Shown here in pieces: positions 1 to 13,600 of a DNA stretch of 64,000 nucleotides; within the stretch, counting starts at the first letter, position 1; each line of letters begins with the position of its first letter. The DNA comes from Echiichthys vipera (taxonomy: Eukaryota > Chordata > Actinopteri > Perciformes > Trachinidae). Both the position numbers and the translations under genes were made by a program. The notes under the pieces were generated by a model. That model worked only from the letters and a program-made list of their open reading frames with translations, was not told the DNA's origin and made no database searches. The stretch covers positions 2,790,001 through 2,854,000 of the forward strand of contig OY829646.1 in the NCBI GenBank assembly GCA_963691815.1. The letters run 5' to 3'.

Positions 1-1
1 A

Positions 2-137
2 AAGTGCTTCACACTCACTCATTTAACCCTCCAAAAATGTGGAAGCACAAAAAGACTGTATATGGTGAAAAAATTGAGCTCGCTTGCAAATACAATAACG
101 ACTGCAATTGTCCTTTAATACAGTTTAGATTTGGGAT
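2..137 (+). repeat. 136-bp direct repeat, copy 1
   Basis: Matches 961-1096 at roughly 95% identity, in the same orientation, starting aagtgcttcacactcac. The two copies bracket an 820-bp unit with retroelement-like coding debris. Confidence 0.85.
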
Positions 138-249
138 CAGGGCAGCAGCAGACCACCTTCTGAGAACCACAGCTTCATTGGCTTTGTCACAGAAGGTGGG
201 GGGAATAGAGAAACCAGGTCAAAAGAAACACTTAGGCCATTCTCCCCTA

Positions 250-800
250 ACCAGGAGTGGAACATGAGTCGACCTCGACAGGCAGCTTCGCTTCCCGGTC
301 GAGATCACTGCTACATCGCTCCACCCACACATAGTGGCGTGGTCCTCTAAGGCAAAATCCCTGCTCCTCATTGAGCTCAGGGTACCAGCGGAGGAGGGGA
401 TCGAGGCCGCCTACGTACGAAAAAAGGCCAAGTACTCAGAGTTGGCTGCTGAGTGCCGGATGGCTGGCTGGAATACCATCTATCCAGGGGAAGTTTGATG
501 CTGAGGGAGGGAGCCTGAGGAAGGCAACCAAAGAGCTGGCAGAGGAGGCTGAGAAAAGAAGCTTATGGCTCTGGTTAAGGAGGAAGGACAAGTTCTGGGG
601 AACAAACAACTAACCCCAACAACAGCCGCAGGGGGGGAACACCTATCAGCTGCAGGGGGTGGCAGTCCCTGTCACTGCTGTGCCACCAGGAGACGTTCCA
701 GGATTAAAGGAGCGAAACATTGGTGATTGGTGGTTCCTGGCTGATGACCCTACAGCTGACCCGTGGGCACCGGAGGAGGTGCAACCGGCAGCAATGCCTC
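250..800 (+). pseudogene. degenerate retroelement-type coding remnant
   Basis: Fragmentary plus-strand frames read like a protein common in fish repeats: a VAWSSKAKSLLLIELRVP strand, an ERK-rich AAYVRKKAKYSELAAECR helix, and RSLWLWLRRKDKFWG. The reading needs frame changes and meets stops. I recognise the type as repeat-associated but cannot name the family. Confidence 0.4.
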
Positions 801-960
801 GCAGGTAATTCCATCTCCCTGTTATCTCTACTGAATCTCCACTATGAGATGTTCACGACCTGACAATAATTCTTCAGTCCAGGGCCCAGCATCATTGTTC
901 CCATTAGGAGTGGGATTAAATACTGATAAAATCATCTTACAACAGATTCAAGTGTACAGC

Positions 961-1096
961 AAGTGCTTCACACTCACTCATTTAACCCTCCAAAAATGTT
1001 GAAGCACAAAAAGATTGTATATGGCGAAAAAATGGAGCAGGCTTGCAAATACAATAACGACTGCAATTGTCCTTTAATACAGTTTAGATTTGGGAT
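961..1096 (+). repeat. 136-bp direct repeat, copy 2
   Basis: Second copy of the repeat at 2-137. Similarity stops abruptly at ..gatttgggat in both copies, so this is a discrete duplicated block. Confidence 0.85.
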
Positions 1097-1476
1097 TTAT
1101 GGTCATCTAAGTTACGGTAAAAGCATAGGTTTGTAATGTGTTTTTCTTCTTCTTTTTCTTCTTGACCCGATGACCTAGTTGAAACACTGTACAAATAATT
1201 TATTTTAAAATGAGGACTATGGACATCCATTTCTGTCACAGAATTTGATGACTTGTGTTAGTCATTTTTTAATTCATTTTATTGGTAGAAACAGGCCTTC
1301 TGGAATAAAAACTGCGCAAGCTTAGACTGTTCCCGTGTGTCCAGCCCCTCACCAGTGTTGACTGTGCAGCCTGCCTCTCTGCGCTGTGATGGTGTAATTA
1401 AAGCACTGTCCCACAGGGTGTCACTATTCCCCTTACTGTGTGAGATTATTTTTTAATGTATTGAAACAAGTTATAC

Positions 1477-1641
1477 CTCTTCCTTGGCGATGCGCATGTG
1501 GTCTTTGACCCCAGAGAAGATGGTAGGCTGAATGAAGAGGCTCTTCTCGCCCAAAGCTGCTCCTCCATACTCCAGCCTGGCTCCCTCCTCTTTCCCACTC
1601 TCTATCAGATCCATTATCTTGTCAAACTGCTGTCGGTCAAT
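1477..1641 (-). CDS. aldh1a3: aldh1a3 exon 10
   Basis: Codons 357-411, IDRQQFDKIMDLIESG through to MRIAKEE. The acceptor is gcctccag and the donor gtataa. It is 165 nt and phase 0 at both ends. It is the last exon I can find; nothing encoding IFGPVQ occurs in 1-1476. Confidence 0.94.
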
Positions 1642-4600
1642 CTGGAGGCAGCATCAGGTGGGCAAGTAAACAAAGGAAGGGGACGGTTTAAAACTCACTT
1701 CTCATCAGAGTCAAATAACACCGTAGAATTAATATCAGTTTCATTTCTGTTTCTCCAGCACAAATCGGACCAGGGTGTTAAGCCAAGCTCAGCTCTGTTT
1801 GTAGGGTTGCCACTGCCCTCTGAACATCTGGCGTGTTATCCAAAATGTATATATCATTGTAAAGAAGAGAGGGTCACACTCAGAAATATTTCATTTAATA
1901 ACTTAACTTAATCATTTTGATTATAAAAACCTAACCATGTAGTTTGATTATTTTAACCTAACCATGTAGTTTGATTATTTAAACCTAACCCTGTAGTTTT
2001 GTTATTTAAACCTAACCATGTACGGTAGTTTGATTATTTTAACCTAACCATGTAGTTTGATTATTTAAACCTAACCATGTAGTTTTGTTATTTAAACCTA
2101 ACCATGTAGTTTTGTTATTAAACCTAACCATGTAGTTTTGTTATTTAAACCTAACCTGTAGTTTGATTATTTAAACCTAACCATGTAGTTTTATTATTAA
2201 ACCTAACCATGTAGTTTGATTATTAAACCTAACCATGTAGTTTGATTATTAAACCTAACCATGTAGTTTTGTTATTTAAACCTGACCAAGTAGTTTTATT
2301 ATCTAAACCTAACCATGTAGTTTGATTATTAAACCTAACCATGTACACTAAATGTTGGCAAGGAAAAAACATGTCATGTCCATTATCAAAGGGGACCCTT
2401 GACCTCTGAGCTCAAGATATCTGAATGAAAATGGGTCTAAGACAGAGGTGGGGAAGTTAACCAAATGAATTTTTCACCTTAATCAAAAAGGTAACATAAT
2501 GTCAATATCAAGTCTTCGGCTTGTTTTGCTGCCTCTAAGTGTCCACTCAAATCAACTGTTAGAGGTGTTTGCTCTATATTTATTGTCAGTTCCTACCTGT
2601 GGTCCGTGTGATGTCTGGGGGTTCAGCGGGTCTCCTATGACAATCTTCTTGACATTTTCTATGCTGCGACGCACAAACTCCTCATAAATACTTTCTTCCA
2701 CAAAGACACGTGATGCAGCCGTGCAGCACTGACCCTGGTTATATAAAGCTCCTTTTTGGGTTTCCTCCACAGCCAGCTGCACTGTACACGCACACGCACA
2801 CAAACACACACACACACATGAAACAAAAGCAATAAACAAGAACCACTTTAACATTTAAACAATTATTTTAGACACGGTCTCTACTGCATTGACCTTAAAG
2901 CCTATCACTATAAGTTAACCAGCCAAGATTTTAGAAATGCTAGATTTTGTAGCTAATATTTACAGTATCATGCTGTTTTTCTCCTTCTGGAAAAGGAGGA
3001 TGACATCACCATTTTTAGTCCCACCTTTAAAGCTCTGATTAGCTTGCATCATTTTGTTTTTCAGCCAGGGTCAATAAGCACAACTGCTAAAAATTCTGAA
3101 AAACTATGACATGTGGGAGTGGTTCAGAGGTCTGGAAACAGGCTACTAATACTCTCAATCTCCCAGAAAAAAACACATAGACATAACCTCAGTGTCTTCA
3201 GTGATAGCCACAGCCTGGCTTTGACAATATTTGAGTTGTCATGTGCAGAGTGGGAGTGAATGTTTCACAGATACTGTACTTTCAATGAGAAAAACAGTCC
3301 TGGCAGCCTAACATGTAAATGTAGGATGATTCTAGCTGATTGGTTTAGAAAAACAGTAGACACAAAAACACAAGATTGAACCAACGGATGGAAAGTAATT
3401 GTTATTTGCGTTTTCCTTTTTTAGCGGGGTCTGTTTAAAGGATATGATCAGGCAAAATATAGTAAGATTATCTCATTACACATGAAAGGTACAGTAGTGG
3501 CTGTATTGTACTAGCTAGTTTCCTCTGCCAGTGTCCTCTCCTTATGCTCTGTAATGCCATCACTTCCAGCAGCACAGCAATTGAAGCCTTTCAGCGTTCT
3601 CTGCAGCCCCCTGAGCTACAGGATTCTTTTTTAATAGTGTGACACGCAGTGAAATATTCAACTTAGAGTTGTGAGATGACAGCAAAGGCACAAAAGCTAC
3701 GTTGTACTGATGAAAGATGAGACTACACAGGCCTCATATTTCAATATTTCTGAATAGTAAACTATTGTAGTGAAACACCTGGGGAAGTAAAGGTATGAAG
3801 AAACCATACATCAGGTCATACTGGGACTCAAATGCATGCTGGATTAGCCAAAATACAATTCAATGCAATTTTACTTACAGTGCCAAATAACAAAGGTTAT
3901 CTCAGGACACTTTACAGAGTAGGTAACGAACACACTCTATGACTTATTAATGATTTACAGAGACCCAACAATTTCCCTGTAGAGTACAGTGGCAACCAAA
4001 ACCTTCCCTATAACAGGCAGGAACATCGAACAGACCCAGCTCTGTGGAGGACGGACATCTTGCCTGCACCGGTTGGAGAGGAAGAAAAGGGAAGAGAAAG
4101 AGAAAAGACGGACAGATGGACAGAGAGAGACAAAGACAGACAGAGAGACAGTCCCAGAGATGCAAGCAACCACAAAAGTAACAGTAACTATAATAATATC
4201 TAAAGTAATGTGAATATGACTTATATGTTATGGCAGTTAATATAGTAGAATAGTAGAAACAAGTACAGCTAAGGTGATAGAATATGACTATGATAATAGT
4301 TACGGTAGTAAATATGATCAATGACTAGTAGTGGTAATAACAGCTGTGATACAGTGAGATATATTACTGACTAATAGTTATAGTAGTAGCCACGACAAAG
4401 CACAAACACCTCCAGGGAAGAAGTTGAATTATTAACATGCATTGATGAGACATGAATGAAACAAACAAAGAGGAGAGGAGCTCAGAGGATCAGGAATAGT
4501 GTTATACAGTTTTAAATATGTGGATGATGTCTGCCTCCTCAACAGCACTTGGGAGTTGGTTCCACAGGAGAGGAGCTTGGTAGCTGAAGGCTCTGCCTCC

Positions 4601-7600
4601 CATTCTACTTTTGGAGACTCTAGGAATGACAAGTAGCCCTGCAGTCTCAGAGCGCAGGGATCCAGTCGGGGAATACAGTACTATGAGCTCTTTAAGGTAC
4701 AATGGAGCGGTACCAATAAGAGATTTGTAGGTAAGGAGAAGGATTTTAAATTATATTCTAGAACTTCTTGTTTGTGTAATCCTGTGACCCTGAGAACTGT
4801 ATTGTCGGGGGCAGTATGTCTTGGTAGGATCTTCCAAAGACAGCAAAGTCTAAGTGCGATTCACAAACCCTAAATTAATCTGCAAAAAATGTAGCTGCAG
4901 CACCTTACCCAGAAAAGGGAAACTGGGGCTCGCTTCTTGAGCCAGACCTGGGAGCGAGGCTTACCTGGACTTCCGCTCGCAGGGATAGGCATTGTAGCTG
5001 GGTGCATTGTGAACCGGTGTCTGCTGACCCCTTCCATCGTCGACTGGCTACTGGGATGTGGAATGTCAACCCTCTGGCGGGGAAGGAACTGAAGCTGGTG
5101 CGGTATTAACTAGATATTTATTGGTTCAGTGCCACACATAGCACTGGTTCTGGAACCAAACCCCTGGAATAGGGATGGAGTCTCACCTTTTCTGAAGTTA
5201 CCCGGGGTGAGAGGTGACGGCCGGGTGTGGGGATACTCACAAGCCCCTGGCTGAGTGAGTTTTCCCCTGGAACAAGAGGGTCGTCTCTATGCTACTGTGA
5301 GTTGCTAAGATGAACGGATGATTGTGCTTATGCACAAAAGCAGCTTGGAGTAGCCAGTCTTCTTTGGATCTCTGGGTGGTGTCCTGGAAAGGATACTGAC
5401 TGGGGACTCTATAGTCCTCCTAGGGGATTTCAACCATTACATGAGCAACAATGGGGAAACCTGGAGGGGGTGATGGGGAAGAACAGCTTGCCTGGTCTGA
5501 TCATGAATACAGGGGGAGGTTGGGGACATGGCATCCAACTGTTAGGAATTGTGGTTGGATGGTCATCATTATTCATTGTGGTGACAACCTAAGAACTACC
5601 AACAAGCTGAAGAAGGAGGCCTTTTGGGCTTTGTTGGCCCAGCATTCTCCTGAAGCAACAGACATGAACTGGTTGGCCAGAGGGGCTGTGGCTGCTGCGG
5701 TTGCTTATGTTACGTTCAGAAGGGGAGAACTGCGGACTGGGAATACTATTGAATAGTGGAAGGAGCACTCTGAGGAACTCCTGATTCTGGCCAACATGTT
5801 CTCCATGGAAGAACTCATCCATATCCCTGGCAGACATTGCTGAGGAATGCTGAAGGATCTGGACTTCGTTAGGGCTGTCATGGCTAACACACCTCGGAGC
5901 CGTGTGAAGTTTGGAGACAGTGCCTGTGGAGTGGGAGACCGGGTGGGGGTTCCCATTTTTGAAAAAAGGGACCAGCAGTTGTGCTCCAATTAATAGGGTT
6001 CTAGGCTGCATGTCAGTTGCAGAACATCTAGAGAATAAAGGTCTCACCTATTTTTACCACGACACGCAACTGGCTCACAGCAAAAAGAGACAGTGAATGG
6101 TATTTTGACTGTCATATTGGCATCATAACTGTACTTTGACTACAGTTTCGATGTGTATATACAGCATGTTCAATATGTCTGTTATGGTTCAGTAATGTCT
6201 GTTAGGGAGTAGGTGTGGTTTTAGCTTTATGCCAGGGTGAGACTGACATGTGCACACATGAGGGGTGTGGTGTTTGACTCAATCAAGCCAAACAGGCTGC
6301 AGGGGGTCGGAATCAATAAAGCCCAGCAAGCTGCAGCAATACACTGGGGGAAAAAGACACTGAAGAAGAACACTGCAGGAGGAGACTGAGAAAAAAGACA
6401 GAAGACTGAGACTGTTTGTGTCTTTCCCACACACCACAACTATTTGTAAAAACAACTACACTCAAGAGCAGGCTGGCAGACCCAGTGAAAGACACTGGAG
6501 CGAGCAGGCAATTCCGGAGCGTGGAAGAGGAGTGGCTGGGTGATTCCTGAACACAGCACAACCCCTCTCAGATGTAGGGGGTCACACTTCGGCAAGCTTC
6601 GGTCTCAAGTTAAACACAACATGCAGGGAAAGGAGATCAGTGAATAATGTTATCTACTAGGCTAGCCTTTAGTAGCTTTGTCCATGGTAGTACGAGCCTA
6701 GGTTGGCTTAGCAACCATAACAATGTCACAGATATAAACAAAATGTAGATATTTGTACTTAACACTTTCGGTTTCTGTTTCCGTGGACAGAATCTAAACA
6801 TAATTTATATTTATTTTATGTTAACAATTAAATTAAATGAAACATTCAATATTTAGGGCCATTATCATAGGTAACTCAATGTAGAAAGGCAGGCAGCACC
6901 ACAGCAGCAACTGTTGCTGGTGTGTGGACACGTACCTGCGAGCTTTTCAGCAAAGGAAGCCACCACATACTGCTCATGATTCTGGTCTGGCACAGTCATA
7001 AGAGATAAGGTGAGTAACTCATCCAGAGGGAGCTCAGAGTAGAGCTGCTTCTCTACTAAGGAGCGAGTTAAGGTGGTTTGGGTATCTTATAAGGATGCCT
7101 CCTGGGTGCCTCCTATCAGATTTTCCAACAGTTGCAATTGCTCTAAGACTGCAAGGGAAGCTCAGCTTCGCCTAAAATGTCACCCAAAAAAAGTGGTGAA
7201 ATATGTACTGCTGTGTGTACCTTGACGATTGACGAAATACGCACTAGAAAGCCTTCATCTTTTGTTTAGAATCAGCTACAATGGGAAAGCGTAGAGCGGG
7301 TTGTTCCACTGCAGCCAAACTAGACGCTCATTGGATAAATGCTGAGCTTTGTCCCGCCCATCAGAAGCTCAGCGTCTCTGGGAGTCTATGGGAGAGTGGG
7401 CTTGCCCGGACGCTCAGCTTCTGCATGATGATTGGATGAGCTGTCTGAGGTGGAATCCTTTTTTGATTGACAGCTAAATGAGCAAATCAGCGATCTGGAA
7501 GAATAAACATTCACCGGAGCGTTTTCCAAGTTTTTCATTCCGTTGTTATGACCTGATCCAGAGACTTTTACCGATCCCCAGAGACTTTGTCTTTGTTAAA

Positions 7601-10600
7601 AACGACTAGTGTTGTGTTTAGTGACTCTGTTCTGTCCCCCAACAAGCAGTGGCAGATGCGGAGCTAGCTCTGCTGCCATTGAGAGGACACTGGTCAAGTC
7701 CCTGGAAAAGACACCTAGTTGGTATGACCAGGCCACAGATCATTTTCTTGAAAAGGAACGGTTAGAGGGTAGAATTGACATATAAATAAACAAACACAGC
7801 TTCCCCTCCTTGAAAGACTGCCACTGTTTTCCAAGTATGTCTAGAGACCCAGAACAAGCTGCAGTGATTATCTCATCTAACCTGGGAACGGGGACGTCCC
7901 CCAGAAAGACCGGAAAACATTGCTGGGAAGAGGGATCTTCCCTAGCCTATTGAATGAAAATGGATGTATGGACAACATCTTGATGCTGCATTTCATTACT
8001 CTAAATGAGAGAGTGTGACATAGATCATGTTTACTTACAGTCACAGTCAGCAAACACAATGCAGGGGTTCTTCCCTCCCAGCTCCAGAGTCACTCTCTTC
8101 AGATTACTTTTGGCTGACGCTTCTTTGATCACCTGGCCGACCTGCACACATGATGGTATACAGAATTTAAATGCATCATGGGTAACGCTGAAAAAAAGAA
8201 CTCCTAACATAGACATAGTAACAGAAAACACTTTTCAAATGTGAGTGTGAGGGCTGCACTGTTCATGCTAATAAAATAATTGAAAAGAGGTTTGTGTGTC
8301 CCTGTAAACCTGAGGGCTGTGTTGTCTGGAGCCTAGTGCTCCTGGTAGGGTCTCCCATGGCAGACTGGTCTCAGGCGAGGGGCCGGACTAAGAATGGTTC
8401 ACAAAGACACAAACTAGGAAGAGGAAGAGAGACCCTGCCCGGAGGAAGCCCGGGGCCCCCGTCTGGAGCCAGGTCCAGAAGGAGGGCTCGCCGGCGAGCA
8501 CCTCGTGGCCAGGTTTGCCATGGAGCCCGGACCAGCACTGCCCGAAAAAGTGACGTGGCACCTCCCTCCACTCCATCCTGTGGGCCCACCACTCGCAGGA
8601 GGAACCGCTGGAGTCGGGTGCGCTGCTGCACGGGTAGCAGTGTAGTTCTGCTGGGAGACTTCAACACCCACGTGGGCAATGCTGGAGAGGCGTGATTGGG
8701 AGGAAAGGCCTCCCTGATCTAAATCCGAGCGGTCGGCTGTTATTAGACTTCTGTGCTAGTCACGGGTTGTCTATAACTAACACCATGTTCTAACATAAGG
8801 ATGCTGATAAGTGTACGTGGTACCAGAGCACCCTAGGCCAAAGGTCGATGATCGATTTTGTGATCGTATCATCTGATCTGAGGCCTTATGTTTCGGACAC
8901 TCGAGTGAACAGAGGGGCAGAGCTATCAACTGATCACCATCTGGTGATGAGTTGGTTCAGAGGATGGGGGAAGATTCTGGACAGACCAGGTAAACCCAAA
9001 CAAGTAGTGCGGGTGAACCGGGAACGTCTGGAGGATGCCCCTATTGGAGAGATTTTCAACTCACTGCTCCGGCGGAGCTTTTCTGGCATCCCTGTGGAGG
9101 TTGGGGGCATTGAACCGGAGTGGGCAATGTTCAAAGCTTCCATTGCTGAAGCTGCAGCGGTGAGCTGTGGCCTCAAGGTCTTTGGTGCCTCAAGGGGCGG
9201 TGACCCTCGAACACCGTGGCGGACACCGGTGGTCAGGGAAGCTGTCCGACTGAAGAAAGAGGCCTTCCGGGATATGTTATCCCAGAAGACTCAGTTGCAA
9301 GGTACCAAGGGACCAGAAGGGCTGCAGCCTCTGCTGTGTCAGAGGCAAAGCAGCAGGTGTGAGAGGAGTTTGGAGAAGGACTTTCGGGCGGCACCAAGGT
9401 GCTTCTGGAAAACCATTCGACATCTCAGGAGGGGGAAACGGGGAACCGTCCAAGCTGTTTACAGTAAGGACAGGACGCTGGTGACCTCAGCTGATGAGGT
9501 AATCAGGCGGTGGAAGGAGCACTTTGAGGAACTCCTTAATCCGACCAACACGCCCTCTTCTGTAGAGGCAGAGCTGGAGGCTGATGGGGAATCATTGTCA
9601 ATATCTCTGGCGGAAATCACTGAGGAAGTCTAAAAACTCCACACTGGCAAAGCCCCAGGGATTGATGAGATTCTTCCAGAAATGCTGAAAACTTTGGGTT
9701 TGGAGGGGCTGTCTTGGTTGACACGTCTCTTCAACATTACGTGGAAGTCTGGGACAGTGCCAAGGGGGTGGCAGACTGGGGTGGTGGTTCCCCTATTTAA
9801 AAAGAGGGACCAGAGGGATTGTGCCAATTACAGGGGTATCACACTACTCAGCCTCCCTGGTAAAGTCTACTCCAAGGTGCTGGAAAGGAGGGTTCGTCCT
9901 ATAGTCGAACCTCAGATTGAAGAGGAACAATGCGGATTCCATCCTGGACGTGGAACAACGGACCAGCTCTTCACTCTCGCAAGGATCTTGGAGGGGGCCT
10001 GGGAGTATGCCCATCCCGTCTACATGTGCTTTGTGGATCTGGAGAAGGCATATGACCGGGTCTCTCCGGAGATACTGTGGGAGGTGCTACGGGAGTATGG
10101 GGTGAGGGGGTCACTTCTGTGGGCCATCCAATCTCTGTACACCCAAAGCGAGAGCTGTGTCCGGATTCTTGGCAGTAAGTCAGATTCGTTCCCGGTAGGG
10201 GTTGGCCTCTGCCAGGGGTGCGCTTTGTCACCAATCCTGTTTGTGATTTTCATGGACAGGATAGTCGTGGTGGGGAGGGGTTGCAGTTCGGTGGGCTGAG
10301 GATCTCGTCTCTGTTTTTTGCAGATGATGTGGTCCCGATGGCATCGTCGGTCAGTGACCTTCAGCACTCACTGGAGCGTTTCGCAGCCGAGTGTGAAACG
10401 GCTGGGATGAGGATCAGCACCTCTAAATCTGAGGCCATGGCTCTCAGCAGGAAACCGGTGGATTGCTTACTCCGGGTAGGGAATGAGTCCTTACCCCCAG
10501 TGAAGGAGTTCAAGTACCTTGGGATCATGTTCACGAGTGAGGGGAGGATGGAGCGCGAGTTTGGCCGGAGAATCGGAGCAGCGGGGGCGGTGTTGCAGTC

Positions 10601-13600
10601 GCTGTACCGCACCGTTGTGACGAAAAGAGAGCTGAGCCAGAAGGCAAAGCTCTCGATCTACTGGTCAATCTTCGTTCCTACCCTCACCTATGGTCATGAC
10701 AGAAAGAACGAGGTCGCGGGTACAAGCACCCAAATGGGTTTTCTCAGGAGGGTGGATGGAGTCTCCCTTAGAGATAGGGTGAGAAGTTCAGCATTCGTGA
10801 GGAACTCGGAGTAGAGTAGATGCTCCTTTGCGTTGAAAGGAGCCACTTGAGGTGGTTCGGGCATCTAGTAAGGATGCCCCCTGGGCACCTTCCTAGGTAG
10901 GTGTTCCAGGCACGTCCAGCTGGGAGGAGGCCTCGGGGAAGACCCCGCGACCCGACCCCGGATGAGTGGTTGAGAGTGAGATGAATGAGATGAGATGAAA
11001 ATATTTAAGAATTGAAACAGAATTTTATTTTTAAAAATTAAATTTTTTGTTCAAGAACTGCATCTTTGCAGTGTATTATATACTATACTTTATATGCATT
11101 TTTGTGTTGGCAGTTGTCTGATGATAGTTGATCAAATTGAAATGTTCTAATAATGAACAAATTACAGCTCCATAAATGAATATTTGTCACAATCTATCTG
11201 GTTTTTTTTACAGCTGGAACTTTGCCGAAGACCAGGAACCTTTTAAGAAACTCAGGGACTAAATTCAGTTCATGTTCTATAGTTCCAATAAATAAATTCT
11301 CTGTTCCAAGGGCAGTACTTTCTGTACTGAGATGGCGGCTGGATTCAATATACAAACCAAAGTTTGTGAGTATCTATCATTAGTTGGTCTAAACTATGAT
11401 TATGCAACAGAAGTGCGTCATATACTCATGCACCTTTGTAGAGCCAGTGAAGGCCACTTTGTCGATGTCCATGTGGCTGGCGATGGCTGCTCCTGCTGTG
11501 GGACCAAACCCTGGAACGATGTTCACAACTCCAGGAGGAAAACCCGCCTGAAATGAAAAACCACAGAGCATATTACTGCACAATTTCTGATCAATTGACA
11601 CCAAAATTGCAACACCAAAATTGCAACACTGCATTGCAAACGATCCAGGCAGATTTTGATTTATCTAAAATTGAGCCCACACCGCATCAAAATGTTTTAC
11701 TGTTAACGGTGTTGTAAACAATCTCTGAAAATCCTGGCTAAATAAATCTCTAATGTTTATGAAAATAAATGACAAACTTTTGATGTCATGGTAGATGTTT
11801 TGCGGTGTATTCCATAATTCTATCTCAAAAATGTAATTTGAATTTTGTGACTATTTTGAATTCTATGCAGCTAATGGAAATGCACCATCAGTGTCTGATT
11901 TACTAAACAACTGAAAAGAAACTTTAATGCTACATGCCAGATGTTTAGAATCCATTACTTAATTCATAGCAAACCAGTCTGCTGTCATCATGCAATAACA
12001 CTAAGAAGGAATTGTATTTCAGCTACACTAAACGGCATCTTTTTGATATGTTGCACTTATAATTTAATGAGAAACATGTTTGTACTTCACTGAGGATTGT
12101 TTTCATTTTCTGCGTTTTCAGCTGTTTTGTGTTTTAGCACAAATCCATTTGCTTGATTTTCATCTGTCATTCGATATTGAAACTGCTCAGTTCCCACTCA
12201 GTGAACAAACATAATTGTGAACATGACTGCATTGTTGAAAGTTTACAGCAACTAATGAATGCATTGAAAATAAGAATATTGAAAATAAAATATGGTTTAT
12301 CGAACCTACATTTACATTTTTTTAATTGAATACATATTGTTATCATGAGTAGGGAAATTATCTATGGAGACCAAAACAGGGCTATAAACATGTGCCTCTC
12401 TGCTGTAAAGTTTGACATTTTAACATGGGGCTCTATGGGGAATGATCTGTTTCGGAACCAGAGGCCACTCAGTCTAAACGTGTTACATTATGCACATCTT
12501 TGGGACTTTTATTTCTGTACATGGCATATTCTTTTATTTCTTAATAATTTTAACCTTTGCCGACTCCCTAGAATATATATTTGCACATTCCTTTAACCTT
12601 TCATAAACTGGTACATTGTAAATATATTTTAATAGTATTTATGGTAATGTTTTCTATTCTATATGTATGTTTCTTGTCTATGCAACAGAATACCATAGCA
12701 AATTCCTTGTATGTGAAAACCTACTGAATTCGAGTCTGATTGCAAAAACAAGGAAATGTTCAGGTCCAGAGAGTGTCTGTCTGAACAGGAGCGTCAGAAG
12801 TTTAAAAACCTCTCTCAGCCTAACATCCGACCTCTTTGATGAGCGATCCAACATAGAGGGCTGTGAGGGGGGTCTGCTCTGCTGGCTTGATGATCACAGT
12901 GTTTCCACAGCTCAGGGCAGGCGCCATCTTCCACATGAACATCAGCAGAGGAAAGTTCCACTAGCATAGACAAAATAACATAAGTTAACTGATAGCTTTC
13001 AATGTAAATAGAATAGAATAGAAATACTTTATTGAGCCCAAGCTGGGAAATTGCAGAAACTACACAAGTTAGATTAAATCACACGAAAAACAAATTAGTA
13101 AAAACAGAATTCACCCCTCTGTCATGATAAAAAGTTATTTCTAAAGTAATTTATGTTGCTTTTCACTATTATACTTGTTATACACAGCCTGGCATTGCAA
13201 ATGTGTCTTAATCTGGAACCTCGCAGTTCATTTTTGATTTTATCAACAGTGCAGACCAAAATGCCTCTGGACGCAATTAGATAGACCTACAACCAATCTG
13301 TAAATCTGTCTGAATGGGAGCGTGGCCAGCGGTACCTGCCAGAGCAAATGAAACATGAGCTCTGCAGATTCGTCTGGTTCTCAGGCTAGGTTATAAACAT
13401 TATACTAATCTGCTACAAGCAGCTGGGGCATTATTGAACTCAATTCCTCCAGTGGCAGAGCCATATTTTCAAATGTTTGAGAGGTCTCCATATAACATAT
13501 ATATTTGGAACTTTCTTTCATTCAATTGCCCAGGCAACGAGCCTAGCAACCATGAGCAACTGAGGCCGAGCAGCTTCACCTGTACAAACCAGCCAATTTG

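Noticed and set aside
1..1476. Search for the last aldh1a3 exons (IFGPVQ and later)
   Set aside because: No frame on the minus strand encodes that block here; the exons are presumed to lie left of the window.
1905..2345. CRISPR-like or true interstitial telomere array
   Set aside because: Units are contiguous without unique spacers, and the telomere-like 7-mer is only part of a 27-bp unit.
8371..8679. Minus-strand open frames over the RTE 5' region
   Set aside because: Antisense shadows of the GC-rich 5' end of the LINE, with no domain.
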